In this document: positions 48,111-58,100 of the stretch, in pieces
Layout: each line of letters starts with the position of its first letter
How positions within the stretch are numbered: the stretch's first letter is position 1
Source of the DNA: Mesorhizobium sp. B2-1-1
GTDB lineage: Bacteria; Pseudomonadota; Alphaproteobacteria; Rhizobiales; Rhizobiaceae
Direction of reading: 5' to 3'
DNA length: 64,000 nt
Assembly (NCBI RefSeq): GCF_006442975.2
Contig: NZ_CP083954.1
Coordinates: 5,463,501-5,527,500, forward strand
Made by a program: the position numbers and the translations under genes
Notes under the pieces: model-generated
Told to the model about the DNA's origin: nothing
Seen by the model: the letters and a program-made list of their open reading frames with translations, nothing else
Database searches by the model: none

Positions 48111-48222
48111 CCGGATTGCCTTTGATTATGACAGCATCTCAAACACTGTCTCGCTTATCTCGCGCCCTTCAGGCCCGTTTGACGACACCCAGGAGATGGG
48201 TAAAGTCCTCATCGATGTTTTA

Positions 48223-51200
48223 CTAGGCAACCTGTCGGCCGTTCTCCACCAGATACAGCGAGGTCGGCGTCTGCTGCAGCTCGTGGATTGTCACGCTCGG
48301 ACACACCTTCCGCGCGAGGTCGCACAGGTGCTGATGATGGGTGAAGTAGATCACCTGGCCCACATTCGCCATTCCCGTGAAGAGCCGGAAGGCTTCCTCG
48401 GCCCGGAAATCGTCAAAGGTTTCCATGATATCGTCGGCGAGGAAGGGCACCGGCCGATGCGACGAAGCGAACTCATGATATCCAGCGACACGAAGCGCCA
48501 GATAAAGCTGGAACCGCGTTCCCTTCGACAGGGCGGACGCAATTTTCGATCCGCCGTCCGCGCTCACCGCGACCAGCATCTCCGTGTCCCTATCGGGCTG
48601 GGTGGCGAGGCCACGGTAATTGCCCCGGCTGATCGTGTGGAACGCCTTAGACGCTTGAGCCATCATGGAACTCCGATGGCGGTCTCGGTACATGCGAAGC
48701 GCTTGTTCTGCCGCCGCGGCTCCAATCCGTAGCTTGAGATAGCGGACAGCCTTTTCTTCGATCTCGAGCGACACGGTCCGGCGACGCTCTTCGATCCGAG
48801 CGGCAGCATCGTCATCTCCTATAGCGCTGACCGCGTCAGCCGCCTTGCTGTGTTCCGTGAACAGTTCTCGACTCCGTTGATCCTGATCCTGGAAACGGCC
48901 TTTGAGTTCTGCCGCCTCCGTTTCAAGGGCCACCCGGTCAGTGTTCTCGAGGGACCGTTCAGCTTCGTCGAGCGTTGGTGATCCAACCGCGTTCATGATG
49001 TCCACCGCGGCAGAATCAGCTTCATCCCCAAGCGCGGCTCGCCGCTCCAGCTGCTGCAGCACGACACTGATGCCCTGAAGCGAAGATACTCCGAAGAACT
49101 GGAGGAGTTCGCTTTTTCGCCGTTCATGGATCGCGATGGCGTCAGCCAGGTCACGCTGCCTTTCCTTAGCGATCTGGATAGCCTGCTCTCTCACAAGGCG
49201 GCGGTCCCGAGCGGTTTCGGCCTCGCGAATGCGATTTTCTATCACGGTGGCGAGATCCAGCGAAGCGGACTGTTGTGCAGCGATGCTCAGTCCATCCGCG
49301 AGGCGAACCACTTCGGCAGTGAAGTCTGCCTGATCTCGCTCCATCTTCGTGACACGATCTGCCAGCGCACTTTTCTTTTCTATGAAGGAGCCGAGATCGG
49401 CGATCGCCGACAGGATCTCTCGTACTTCCGCGACTGACCGCGTGCCTTGATCGCCTAGCCACGATGCAGAGCATGCCACTGTCCATTCGGATGTCCAACG
49501 CTGATCGTCCGCGGTGGCTCGTTCAAGGATACGCTCGCGGTCTGCGAATTCCCGCTGACGGCCCTCCAAGTCTCGCAGGAGTTGCTTGATTTCGGATGCT
49601 CGGTCGACGAGGGCCCGTGCCAATGCCGCCAGTGCCTCGAAGCTTGCGTTCGGATCCTGCGACACGCCAGCCACGGCCAAGGCGGCCTTCAGACGATCGC
49701 AAACGGCTGCACCATCGGCCTTCGCCGCGTCGCGGTCGCGCTCTGCTGCTCGAACCGTGGACAACGCTTCCAAAGCCAGAGCGCGCGACCCCAACCAAGT
49801 CTCAAGCCGTTCGGGGGAGGTGTCTCCCTGAAAGCCCGGCGCGATGCGCAAGAAGGCCCCGGCGATTTCGTCGCTGAGGCTTTGGAAGTGCGTTTTCGCG
49901 GCTTCCAGGAACTCTTCGGCACGGCTAATGTCTGAACCCAAGACAGCAGCGGCTTGAAGGCCCTGATGAAGTCTCGCCAGTTCATTGACATGCACAAAGC
50001 GGGCGTTTGTTGCGAGGTCGTCGCGCCGGAGGGTATCTTCGAAGACGTCGGCCGTGCTCTTGTCCAATTTCCGGCGATGCTCTGCCCATGCCTGTTCGCG
50101 GGCCGCACGGACGGTGCCAGCTTCGTAGTCAGTGATCACGCCTGCGACGGCTTCCAGCGCATCGAGTTCGGCGGTCAGGTGCTTCTGGTCCGATGCCAGA
50201 CGCTCAACCTCCTGCTGGTGGCGCTCGACCGTCTTTCGAGCCGTTGACAGGTCAGCCTTCCACCGTTCGACGGTAAACTTGTCCGGCACGGCCATGTCGA
50301 GAAGTTGCAGTGGATCCCCGATCCATGGTGTCAGGCCCCGCAACCTCGTGGAGAGCGTCTCCTGATGCGAGGTAAGCGCGCGATCAGCCAGTCTCAGGCG
50401 AACGTCGTGGTCGTCGGCTCGCAGCGTAGCTAGTGCGGTCGCAAGACCTGCCACGCTCGCGTCGGTGTAGGACGTGGTTCCCGTTCCTTGTCCCGCTGCC
50501 TCGAGTTTTTCTCGAGCCTCGTCCAAATGGCGCCGGGCGCCTGAAACCTCGCCTTCAGCTGACTGCCGCGACGACGTCACGCCGGAACGACTTTCGATAA
50601 GTTCGCGGAGGGAGCCGATCACGGACGGCCGAAGAACCAGCCGTGCTGGATCGGCCTCGTCTTCCCGGCCAATCCGACGCAGAATCCCTGTGATCGCGGC
50701 GTCGGCCTCGCGTATCTGCAATCGACGTTCGGGAATGTCCTTCGCCGCAGTGAGGTGGCGAGCCCGCAGGTCGGGCAGCCGTGACGCGCGATCAGCAAGT
50801 CTCAGCGCAACATCGTCGACTGAATCCTTTTCCAAATCCGACGCGAGTTCATCGATGTTCTCGGTCGCGCTTCTGGATCGCGTCGCCAACTCGATGTCAT
50901 CCTTCTGCAGCGTCGCAAGCTCCTCTACCATCCCGGACGTGGCCTCAGGCAGAGAAGCAAGCGGGGCAAGCTTCTCACGGACGGCTCGCAGAATCGTCAG
51001 GCGCGGTAGCGCCGCTAGTAGACGTTGGATCTCGTCGATACGCGACTGAATGCGGCCGCGGACGGCAATCGTTTCTTCATACCGTGACGACGCACTTTCT
51101 CGCGCGCCGACCAACTGGGCATATCGGCTGGCCAGCGTGTCGATCTTTGTCCGCTCGTCTTTGAGGGCATCTAGCTGGCTTTTTAGCTCACCGAGTTCTC

Positions 51201-51744
51201 CACTCCGAGCACGCTTCTTGTAGAAGCTGTCGGCTTCCGTTCTTAGGTCGCCAAGCCGGTGGCTCAGGTCGGCCAGGCCCGCGCTGGCCGAAAACAGGAG
51301 TTCGCCAAGGTCGCCCTCGCTCGCCAGGATGCTTTCGCCGCCGGCCTCGAGCGTGTCGTCGTCGAGCGAAAACATCGTGCGGTAGGACTCCCGATCGATG
51401 CCTCCGAGGTCTCCACGCAGCACGGCCTCGGAAATCGGCTGGTCATCCGCGTCGAGGAGGCTGTTCTGTGGGCGTTTGATGCGAGCGATTTCCCGCTCGC
51501 CCGTCGTCAGGTCCAAGGCCGCGCCGAGCCGCATCGACGGATGAGAATGCAGGAAGCCATAGGAGCTGCGCATCTCAATGCCGAACAGGAGGTCCAGCAC
51601 GCCCGCAAGTGCGGTCGACTTCCCGGCTTCGTTCGGACCGTACACGATGTGCAGGTCTGGGGTGTCTTTGGTGCGCTCACCAAAATCGATCGTGTGATCG
51701 GTGAATTTGCCGTAGCGGGTGAGATCAAGACGACGAATACGCAT
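48223..51744 (-). CDS. YhaN/Rad50-like coiled-coil ATPase
   Basis: 1173 aa, SMC-like. The N-terminus has MRIRRLDLTRYGKFTDHTID and Walker A GPNEAGKS at 36-43. A long coiled coil (about 180-1000) follows. The C-terminal ABC half has the signature ALSKGTRFQLYLALR, Walker B PFLADDIMETFDD (Asp 1104-1105) and the switch His in YFTHHQH. YhaN-type ATPases pair with Mre11-like nucleases to process DNA ends. The start overlaps the nuclease stop (TGATG), so the two proteins are made together. Confidence 0.87.
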   Translation of the reverse strand: MRIRRLDLTRYGKFTDHTIDFGERTKDTPDLHIVYGPNEAGKSTALAGVLDLLFGIEMRSSYGFLHSHPSMRLGAALDLTTGEREIARIKRPQNSLLDADDQPISEAVLRGDLGGIDRESYRTMFSLDDDTLEAGGESILASEGDLGELLFSASAGLADLSHRLGDLRTEADSFYKKRARSGELGELKSQLDALKDERTKIDTLASRYAQLVGARESASSRYEETIAVRGRIQSRIDEIQRLLAALPRLTILRAVREKLAPLASLPEATSGMVEELATLQKDDIELATRSRSATENIDELASDLEKDSVDDVALRLADRASRLPDLRARHLTAAKDIPERRLQIREADAAITGILRRIGREDEADPARLVLRPSVIGSLRELIESRSGVTSSRQSAEGEVSGARRHLDEAREKLEAAGQGTGTTSYTDASVAGLATALATLRADDHDVRLRLADRALTSHQETLSTRLRGLTPWIGDPLQLLDMAVPDKFTVERWKADLSTARKTVERHQQEVERLASDQKHLTAELDALEAVAGVITDYEAGTVRAAREQAWAEHRRKLDKSTADVFEDTLRRDDLATNARFVHVNELARLHQGLQAAAVLGSDISRAEEFLEAAKTHFQSLSDEIAGAFLRIAPGFQGDTSPERLETWLGSRALALEALSTVRAAERDRDAAKADGAAVCDRLKAALAVAGVSQDPNASFEALAALARALVDRASEIKQLLRDLEGRQREFADRERILERATADDQRWTSEWTVACSASWLGDQGTRSVAEVREILSAIADLGSFIEKKSALADRVTKMERDQADFTAEVVRLADGLSIAAQQSASLDLATVIENRIREAETARDRRLVREQAIQIAKERQRDLADAIAIHERRKSELLQFFGVSSLQGISVVLQQLERRAALGDEADSAAVDIMNAVGSPTLDEAERSLENTDRVALETEAAELKGRFQDQDQRSRELFTEHSKAADAVSAIGDDDAAARIEERRRTVSLEIEEKAVRYLKLRIGAAAAEQALRMYRDRHRSSMMAQASKAFHTISRGNYRGLATQPDRDTEMLVAVSADGGSKIASALSKGTRFQLYLALRVAGYHEFASSHRPVPFLADDIMETFDDFRAEEAFRLFTGMANVGQVIYFTHHQHLCDLARKVCPSVTIHELQQTPTSLYLVENGRQVA

Positions 51745-53018
51745 CAGGTGGCCTCCACGTCCGAGTCGGCATGCAGGCGTGCGACTACGTTGTCCGCGCC
51801 CTCATTCAGCAGATCAGCAACGATGATGTCGAAGGCGGCTTCGTCCTCTCCGAGTATGTGACGGCATTCGGGAGGCAGCTGTCCTCTTAGTTCCTCCGCG
51901 ATCTCGAATGCCGTAGCCTTGAACGCATCCGAGCCTGCTACTTCGTTCGAGATCAGGCGTCGCAGCTCCGTCAGCGGATCTCCGGAAACGAACTGCGAAG
52001 CCGATGGCGGCTGGCACTGGACCTCGAGTTTTTCGACCCAACAGTGGCCAATCGTGGATGCTCGGTCATCGGCTTCGGCTCTAAGGAGATCGAAGTCGCG
52101 CTGCATGCGCCACGCAAGGGGAGTGATACCCGTTAGGCGGACACGCGCAACCAGCTGATCGGAAGCGGCATGCGTCCGGGTGCATTCGAGCGCCTTTCCG
52201 ATTTCGCGAACAAGGCCGGCCCAGTCTTCGATCTGGCTCGTATCGACTTCGACCCGCTCGAACTGCGCGACGCTCGTGAAGCGCTCTTCGGTCCGGACTG
52301 ACAGGTCGTCAGCAACGGTTACGAGCGATACCGACTTGACGCCGGCTTCGTTGATATCTCGTCCCTGTGGCATGCCCGGCATGACCACGGTGCACTTTCC
52401 TTCGAATACCGATCGTTTGTGGATGTGACCCAACGCCCAGTAGTGGAAGCCCGTCGCATGGAGGTCGGCAAGGCTGCATGGAGCATAAGGATTGTGGCCG
52501 CTTGATCCCGAGAGGCTGCTGTGAAGGATACCGATGTTGAAGGCGCCGTCGATCACGGGCTTGTACTTGCCCACGAGGCTTTCCGGCGCGTGTGGCTCGG
52601 CAAAGCTCAGTCCATGGACAACGACCGGAAAATCGCCTCGCGCTCGGTCGATCGCTATCGCTTCGGCGCGCCCGTTGAACACCTTCACCGTCTCCGGAAA
52701 GACCAGTTCCTTTGTGATCTGGGAGACAGCGTCGTGATTCCCCCTGATTATGAAAACGCGAATGCCCGCTTCATGAAGCCGACGAACCTGCTCGGCGAGG
52801 AACCGGGCCGTCTTCATCGAGGTCTGTTCGCCGTCGTAGAGATCGCCAGCCAACAGCAGCGCGTCGACCTGTTCTCGAAGGCACAGATCGATGACGCGCA
52901 CAAATGCCTGCCGGGTCGCATTCCCGATCAATTCGGCGAGTTCCGAGCTCCGCATTGCCAAAGACCGGAGCGGAGAATCCAAATGGATGTCCGCCGCGTG
53001 AACAAATCGATACGCCAC
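51744..53018 (-). CDS. YhaO/SbcD/Mre11-like metallophosphoesterase nuclease
   Basis: 424 aa from GTG 53018, chosen because GGAGG lies 8 bases upstream and the protein then begins VAYRFVHAADIHLDSPL. All phosphoesterase motifs are present: HAADIHLDSP, LLAGDLYDGEQ, IIRGNHDAVS, ILHSSL and ALGHIHKRS. These bind two metals and cut DNA. The C-terminal third is likely the ATPase-contacting capping region. It is coupled to the YhaN-like gene and forms an Mre11-Rad50-type complex. Confidence 0.88.
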   Translation of the reverse strand: MAYRFVHAADIHLDSPLRSLAMRSSELAELIGNATRQAFVRVIDLCLREQVDALLLAGDLYDGEQTSMKTARFLAEQVRRLHEAGIRVFIIRGNHDAVSQITKELVFPETVKVFNGRAEAIAIDRARGDFPVVVHGLSFAEPHAPESLVGKYKPVIDGAFNIGILHSSLSGSSGHNPYAPCSLADLHATGFHYWALGHIHKRSVFEGKCTVVMPGMPQGRDINEAGVKSVSLVTVADDLSVRTEERFTSVAQFERVEVDTSQIEDWAGLVREIGKALECTRTHAASDQLVARVRLTGITPLAWRMQRDFDLLRAEADDRASTIGHCWVEKLEVQCQPPSASQFVSGDPLTELRRLISNEVAGSDAFKATAFEIAEELRGQLPPECRHILGEDEAAFDIIVADLLNEGADNVVARLHADSDVEAT

Positions 53019-53108
53019 TAGCCCAGCCTCCCGCTCCCAATCATCCGCCGACGATTCCCCAAGGAACCGCACGGTCGCATGTCTAACGGGGGTGGGTGCC
53101 AAATCCTG

Positions 53109-53369
53109 TCATGTATCCCCAGGAAAAAGCACGTTTACTTTGATCGGCGCGGTGTTCCACTCAAAGCTGGCCATATCGGCCGCTTCCAGGCTGCCCAATG
53201 CGACTAGGCAGCATGGGGTGCCAAAGGAACAATGGTGAAAGGCGTATTCGACCTCAGGGACGCACTCCAGTTGTCGGGCAGCGTTGCCTGCACCGGCCCA
53301 TGACAGATGCCGCCTTGGCTTCCCGACATTGCATGGCCGCTATATCTGCGAAGTAACCGACCACGACAT
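53109..53369 (-). pseudogene. Possible gene remnant with an in-frame TAG
   Basis: Read from ATG 53369, an 86-codon frame runs to TGA 53109 and is interrupted only at codon 10 by TAG (53340-53342). The conceptual product includes RRHLSWAGAGNAARQLE, CSFGTPCCLVALGSLEAADM and FEWNTAPIKVNVLFPGDT. It may be the rest of a decayed short gene. It fills most of the 368-bp gap between the HEPN gene and the YhaO-like gene. Evidence is only the protein-like reading, so confidence is low. Confidence 0.25.
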
Positions 53370-53386
53370 GGCCGCAGCATCGCACT

Positions 53387-54052
53387 CTACTCGACAACCG
53401 GGTAGAATGGCCGTCCCCAATCCTCCTGAGGATTGTCCATCATCAAGTCCACGAAGACCGGCATCAGGAAGGCGAGGATTGCGGCACCATCTCGCACTTG
53501 TGTCCGGTTGACACCACTGTTCCAGGTCGAGCCGCCATGGACCAGTTGATTGCGCAGGACATACATCCGGTCAAACACGAAGCTCAGGACGCGGACGCTA
53601 TCGCCCGCCTGGAATGCCTGCGCGAAGCTCCGCGATGAGGCCTTGAACTTTTCCTCCCAATCTTGGAACCCGTCGATTCCGTTGTGATGCTGCCAGAACG
53701 GATTGAAGACGTATCGATTCTCCATGAGCATTCGCACCGGGCCCGAGAATCGCTGCCACAGCGCCTTGTAGATGCGTCGACCCCCGTCGCGCGCCACCAG
53801 CATGCCGAAATAGTCGACAAAGGCTGCACGTTCGCCAGGCGCTACCAACTGAAATTCCCGCTCATCCGCATACGCGGCATTGAACGCAATCCAGAGAAAG
53901 ATGAAGCGGGCATCATCGTCGTCGTCACAAGCTTCGGACCGTCCGATCCAACTGATAGCGCGATGTGCACGCAAGCCCATGGTTTCAGGAAAACCCTCAC
54001 GGATGGCGCGCTGCTTGGTTTTCAAAGCTGCATGGTTGAGAACATCCTTCAT
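53387..54052 (-). CDS. HEPN-domain protein (putative RNase)
   Basis: 221 aa from ATG 54052, preceded by GAGGGGG. The helical C-terminal half contains the HEPN ribonuclease motif R-x4-H as R167 and H172 in YVLRNQLVHGG, followed by STWNSGVNRTQ. HEPN proteins of this kind are RNases found as toxins or abortive effectors in defence loci. The N-terminal half has DDARFIFLWIAFNAAYADER and lacks another known domain. It starts 25 bp after the WYL regulator and is co-transcribed with it. Confidence 0.72.
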   Translation of the reverse strand: MKDVLNHAALKTKQRAIREGFPETMGLRAHRAISWIGRSEACDDDDDARFIFLWIAFNAAYADEREFQLVAPGERAAFVDYFGMLVARDGGRRIYKALWQRFSGPVRMLMENRYVFNPFWQHHNGIDGFQDWEEKFKASSRSFAQAFQAGDSVRVLSFVFDRMYVLRNQLVHGGSTWNSGVNRTQVRDGAAILAFLMPVFVDLMMDNPQEDWGRPFYPVVE

Positions 54053-54077
54053 CGCCCAGTCCCCCTCAAAAATCCGA

Positions 54078-55064
54078 TCATGGCAAGGCGTCGAAATCCG
54101 GCCGCCGATGACCGTCGACCAATGCCCGCAGCCTGTCCGGCGCAACCACCTCGACCTTGTCGCCCCACTGATAAAGATGCCAGGCCATCTCCAGCCAACC
54201 CGCCGCGTAAAACCGGACGATCAAGCTACCGTCCTCCTGCGGCTCCATGACCTGCGTCGGGTGAAAGCGGAATTCGGCGGCGCGTTCGGCGGCCACCGGG
54301 GCAAAGCGCCAGATGACTTCACCGTACTGCTCAGGATCCTGGTAGACGCCGAAAGCTTGGGCTGCATAGTCATCGAGGCCAAACCCAGTCGCAAATCCGA
54401 AGCTCTCGTCCAGCACCTCAGCGGCATGGATCCTGTCCATGCGGAAGTTCAGCATCGTCTCGCCGCGCGCAGGCTGCCGTGCCACAAGGTAGCTTCGGTG
54501 GCCCAAAAGCAGGCCGTGCGGCTCAATTACCCGGGGCTCGGCGTCCGCAGGGCCGTAGATCACGCGGAGGCGAAACGGTCCGCGCAACGCCTCGATCACC
54601 GCATCGGTTACATCAGGCCGCAAGGCGACCGTCGGGCCTGGGCGCATCACCTGACCAAGACTGGCCAGTACGGCCTCAGCATCGGCCTCGGATCGTCGGG
54701 CATCGCGGGGTGTCAGGCGTGCCAATAGCCCGTCGCGCATATCCTCCAGCGCGCGCGCATGACGCAGTCGCCCTTGGTCGCGCGCAAGTCGTGCGGCGAT
54801 TTCAAGTGCCTCTATGATGGTTTCCTGTCGCGGTTGCAGCCGCTCGGGTGGGCGCGCGTCCAGGCGCCAATACCGCCGCCGGTCCTCGCGATCCTCCGTT
54901 TGCACATTCGCGAAGGTTGCGTCGAGCGCCTCGGTCATGCGTTGGGCTGTGCGATGCGAGATACCGAATTCGCTACAGATTTCCTCCAGGCAGATGCCGC
55001 CGCGTCGCGATGCAGCAATTTGAGCAAGCCGGAGTAAGTCTTGCGCTTTTGCAAAAGACATCAA
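54078..55064 (-). CDS. WYL-domain transcriptional regulator
   Basis: 328 aa. An N-terminal winged HTH (GICLEEICSEFGISHRTAQRM) is followed by a WYL domain (about 160-245: RVIEPHGLLLGHRSYLVARQ, with SYL for WYL, then ETMLNFRMDRIHAAEVLDESF) and a WCX-like C-terminal region. WYL regulators such as BrxR and CapW sense nucleic-acid-like ligands and repress defence operons. It is divergent from the helicase-nuclease operon across 103 bp that hold a TGTCA/TGACA dyad, and it forms an operon with the HEPN gene. Confidence 0.87.
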   Translation of the reverse strand: MMSFAKAQDLLRLAQIAASRRGGICLEEICSEFGISHRTAQRMTEALDATFANVQTEDREDRRRYWRLDARPPERLQPRQETIIEALEIAARLARDQGRLRHARALEDMRDGLLARLTPRDARRSEADAEAVLASLGQVMRPGPTVALRPDVTDAVIEALRGPFRLRVIYGPADAEPRVIEPHGLLLGHRSYLVARQPARGETMLNFRMDRIHAAEVLDESFGFATGFGLDDYAAQAFGVYQDPEQYGEVIWRFAPVAAERAAEFRFHPTQVMEPQEDGSLIVRFYAAGWLEMAWHLYQWGDKVEVVAPDRLRALVDGHRRPDFDALP

Positions 55065-55071
55065 TCCCCCA

Positions 55072-55086
55072 TGTCAGCAATTGACA
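55072..55086. promoter_or_regulatory. TGTCA-N5-TGACA dyad, candidate WYL operator overlapping a TTGACA box
   Basis: A perfect inverted repeat with five-base arms in the divergent intergenic region. TTGACA at 55081-55086 resembles a -35 box facing the helicase-nuclease operon, so a bound dimer could block its promoter. It lies 8 bp upstream of the WYL start, suitable for autorepression. Confidence 0.5.
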
Positions 55087-55167
55087 CCGTCATAAACTAT
55101 TGATGAAGGTGCGATCTGTCGAGGAGACTCCTTGGGGGGATCTGCGGGCGATATGATTGGGGCTTGA

Positions 55168-58100
55168 ATGAGGAATCTCGACGACCGCACCTTGCTGTCG
55201 GCGTCAGATCTCATGCGTTTTATGGGTTGCGCGCACGCGACCACGCTGGATCTGGCTTATATGCGCGGCGCTGGACCGACGCCGCGCGAGGACACCGAGG
55301 ATGCAGCGCTGTTGCAAAAGCAGGGCGATGCTCACGAGGCGGCGCATCTCGCGCGACTTAACACAACGGGTCGCAGTGTCGTGGAAATTGCGCGGGGCAA
55401 TCTTGCCCACGACGCCGAGACCACGCGTGCAGCGCTGGCGGCCGGGCCGGAGGTTGTCTTTCAGGGGGCTTTCCTGTCAGGCAACTGGGGTGGCTGGTCT
55501 GATTTCCTGGAACGCGTCGAGCAGCCTTCGGCGCTCGGCTCGTTCAGCTATGAGGTGACCGACACCAAGCTCAAGCGCCGACCACACCCCAAGCACGTGC
55601 TGCAATTGGTGCTCTATTCGGACCTGCTGACTGAAATTCAGGGTGTGGCGCCCAAGTTCGCCCATGTCGAGCTAGGTGACAGGACCCGCGCAACCTTGCG
55701 GCTGTCTGACTACGCCGCCTATGCCCGCATGGCGCGGACAAGGCTCGAAGGATTCGTGGCCGAACCGCAGCCGACACGTCCGACTCCCTGCGCTGATTGT
55801 AGCCTTTGCCGTTGGGGAGATCATTGCACCAACACTTGGGATGCGGAAGACAGCCTGTTCAACGTAGCCAACATCAGCCGTGGCCAGGTGAAGAAGCTGG
55901 AAGCGGCAGGCATCAAAACCATGGAAGCCCTCGCCAGCCTCGATCATCTGATCCGCGGCATGGCGGAAAACACGCGTGTTCGCCTCGCGACCCAAGCCCG
56001 ACTGCAACATGCCCGGAAGTCTGGCGCACCCGCGTTCGAACTGCGTACCCCGGAGCTCGGCAAGGGGTTTGATCTGCTGCCCGCGCCGCAGGCGGGCGAT
56101 ATCTTCTACGACATCGAGGGCGATCCGCATTTTGAAGGTGGTCTGGAGTACCTGCATGGCGTTTGGTTCGACGGACAATTCCGCGCGTTCTGGGGGCACG
56201 ATCACGCTGCCGAGGCGGAGGCGTTGGCCGAACTGCTTGAATTCTTCCGGACGCGTCTTGCGGCATATCCGGATGCGCGCATCTATCACTACGCGTCCTA
56301 CGAGACCACTGCGCTTCGTCGGCTGAGCACGAAGTATGGGATTGGCGAAGCATTCCTTGATCGCCTTCTGCGTGAGCGCCGCTTCGTCGATCTGTTCGCC
56401 GTCGTGCGCGGAGCGCTGATAGGATCCGAAGCCAACTATTCCATCAAGTCGATGGAGGCCTTCTATGGCCGCAAGCGTGATGGCGAGGTGAAGACGGCTG
56501 GGGGCTCGGTCGTCGCCTATGAGCGCTGGCGCGAGACGAGCGATCAGCAGATCCTCGACGAGATAGAGGACTATAATCGCGTCGACTGCATCTCGACGGA
56601 GGAACTGCGGGATTGGCTGGTCAGCATTCGACCCGCAACTCGCTGGCCGACGTTCGGCCAGGACGCGGACGCCAAGGAAGCCGAAGATGATGCTGACACT
56701 GAGGCGCTGCATTCTGCTCTCGCAGCCTCTGGCTTGCCGCAAGACCGGCAGGAGATGCTGTTCAACCTCGGCCTCTTCCACAAGCGCGAAGCGAAGCCCG
56801 CGAAGTGGGCAGTGTTCGACAGCGTGGGGAAGGATGAGGATGATCTGATCGACGACCTCGACGCCCTCGCCGGATTGGAAGCCTTGGGCGCAGCTGAACC
56901 CGTCAAGCGCTCTATGGCGCGTACTTACCGCTTCCCGCCGCAGGAGACGAAATTGCGGGATGGCAAGAGCGCGACGGTGCCAGTCCATGACGGACCGCCC
57001 GCGACGATCAGCATCGAGGCTCTCGACCTGGCCGCGCGCGTCATCACGGTCAAGGTGGGTGCAGCGAAGGCGCATCTCTTGACGGATCGTCTGACGCTAC
57101 ACCCGGACTGGCCATTGGACACCAACGTGATTGCCGCCGCCCTGCGCGGTGTGATCGCCGATCAATGCGGGGCCCGCCGGCTCACGGCTGTCGACGATCT
57201 GTTATCCCGCGCGGCACCACGCCTGACCGGCGCGACGCCCAACCTTCTGAACGGCGCCGATCCGATCGCAGGCACGATGGCGGTCGTGGCCGCGATGGAC
57301 GGCACTGTCCTGCCGATCCAGGGACCGCCCGGCACTGGCAAGACCTACGTCACCGCTCGTGCAATCTTGTCGCTGGTGCGAAATGGGCATCGCGTCGGCG
57401 TCGCCTCGAACAGTCATGAGGCCATCCGCAACGTGCTGATGGGCTGTCTCAGTGCGCTCGAGGACCAGGGCCTGCCGATCACCCTCGACCTGGTCCATAA
57501 AGTCTCTGGCGTCGACGACGGCTACCCCGACGGCTGTGCCATCCGCCGCACCACCGACAATGCCGAAGCCTCAGGCAGCGGACATGTCGTGGGCGGCACT
57601 GCCTTCTTTTTCGCTCGCGACGAGAACGTGCAGGCCTTCGACTGGCTGTTCGTGGATGAGGCGGGACAGGTAGGTCTTGCCAACATGATCGCGATGGGGC
57701 GAGCAGCCCGTAACATCGTGATGGTCGGCGACCCTCGTCAACTGCCCCAGGTCATTCAAGGGGCACATCCTGAGCCGGCGAACCTGTCATGCCTCGACTG
57801 GATGCTGGGCGATCATGCGACGGTTCCGCCTGATCGTGGCATTTTCCTGCCAGCCTCGCGGCGAATGCATCCTGAGGTCTGTCGCTTCATTTCCGATCAG
57901 GTCTATGAGGGACGGCTGACGAGCCACCCCGACACCGCGCGTCAGTCCGTCACAAACACGTCGTTCCCTACGGCAGGTGCGTTCTGGGTGTCGGTGCCCC
58001 ATGAGGGCAATGCCCAGATCGCGCCGAACGAAGTCGCTGCCATCAAGGCTGCTGCGCATGACCTCTTGTCGGGCACATGGACGGACAAAGACGGCACAAC

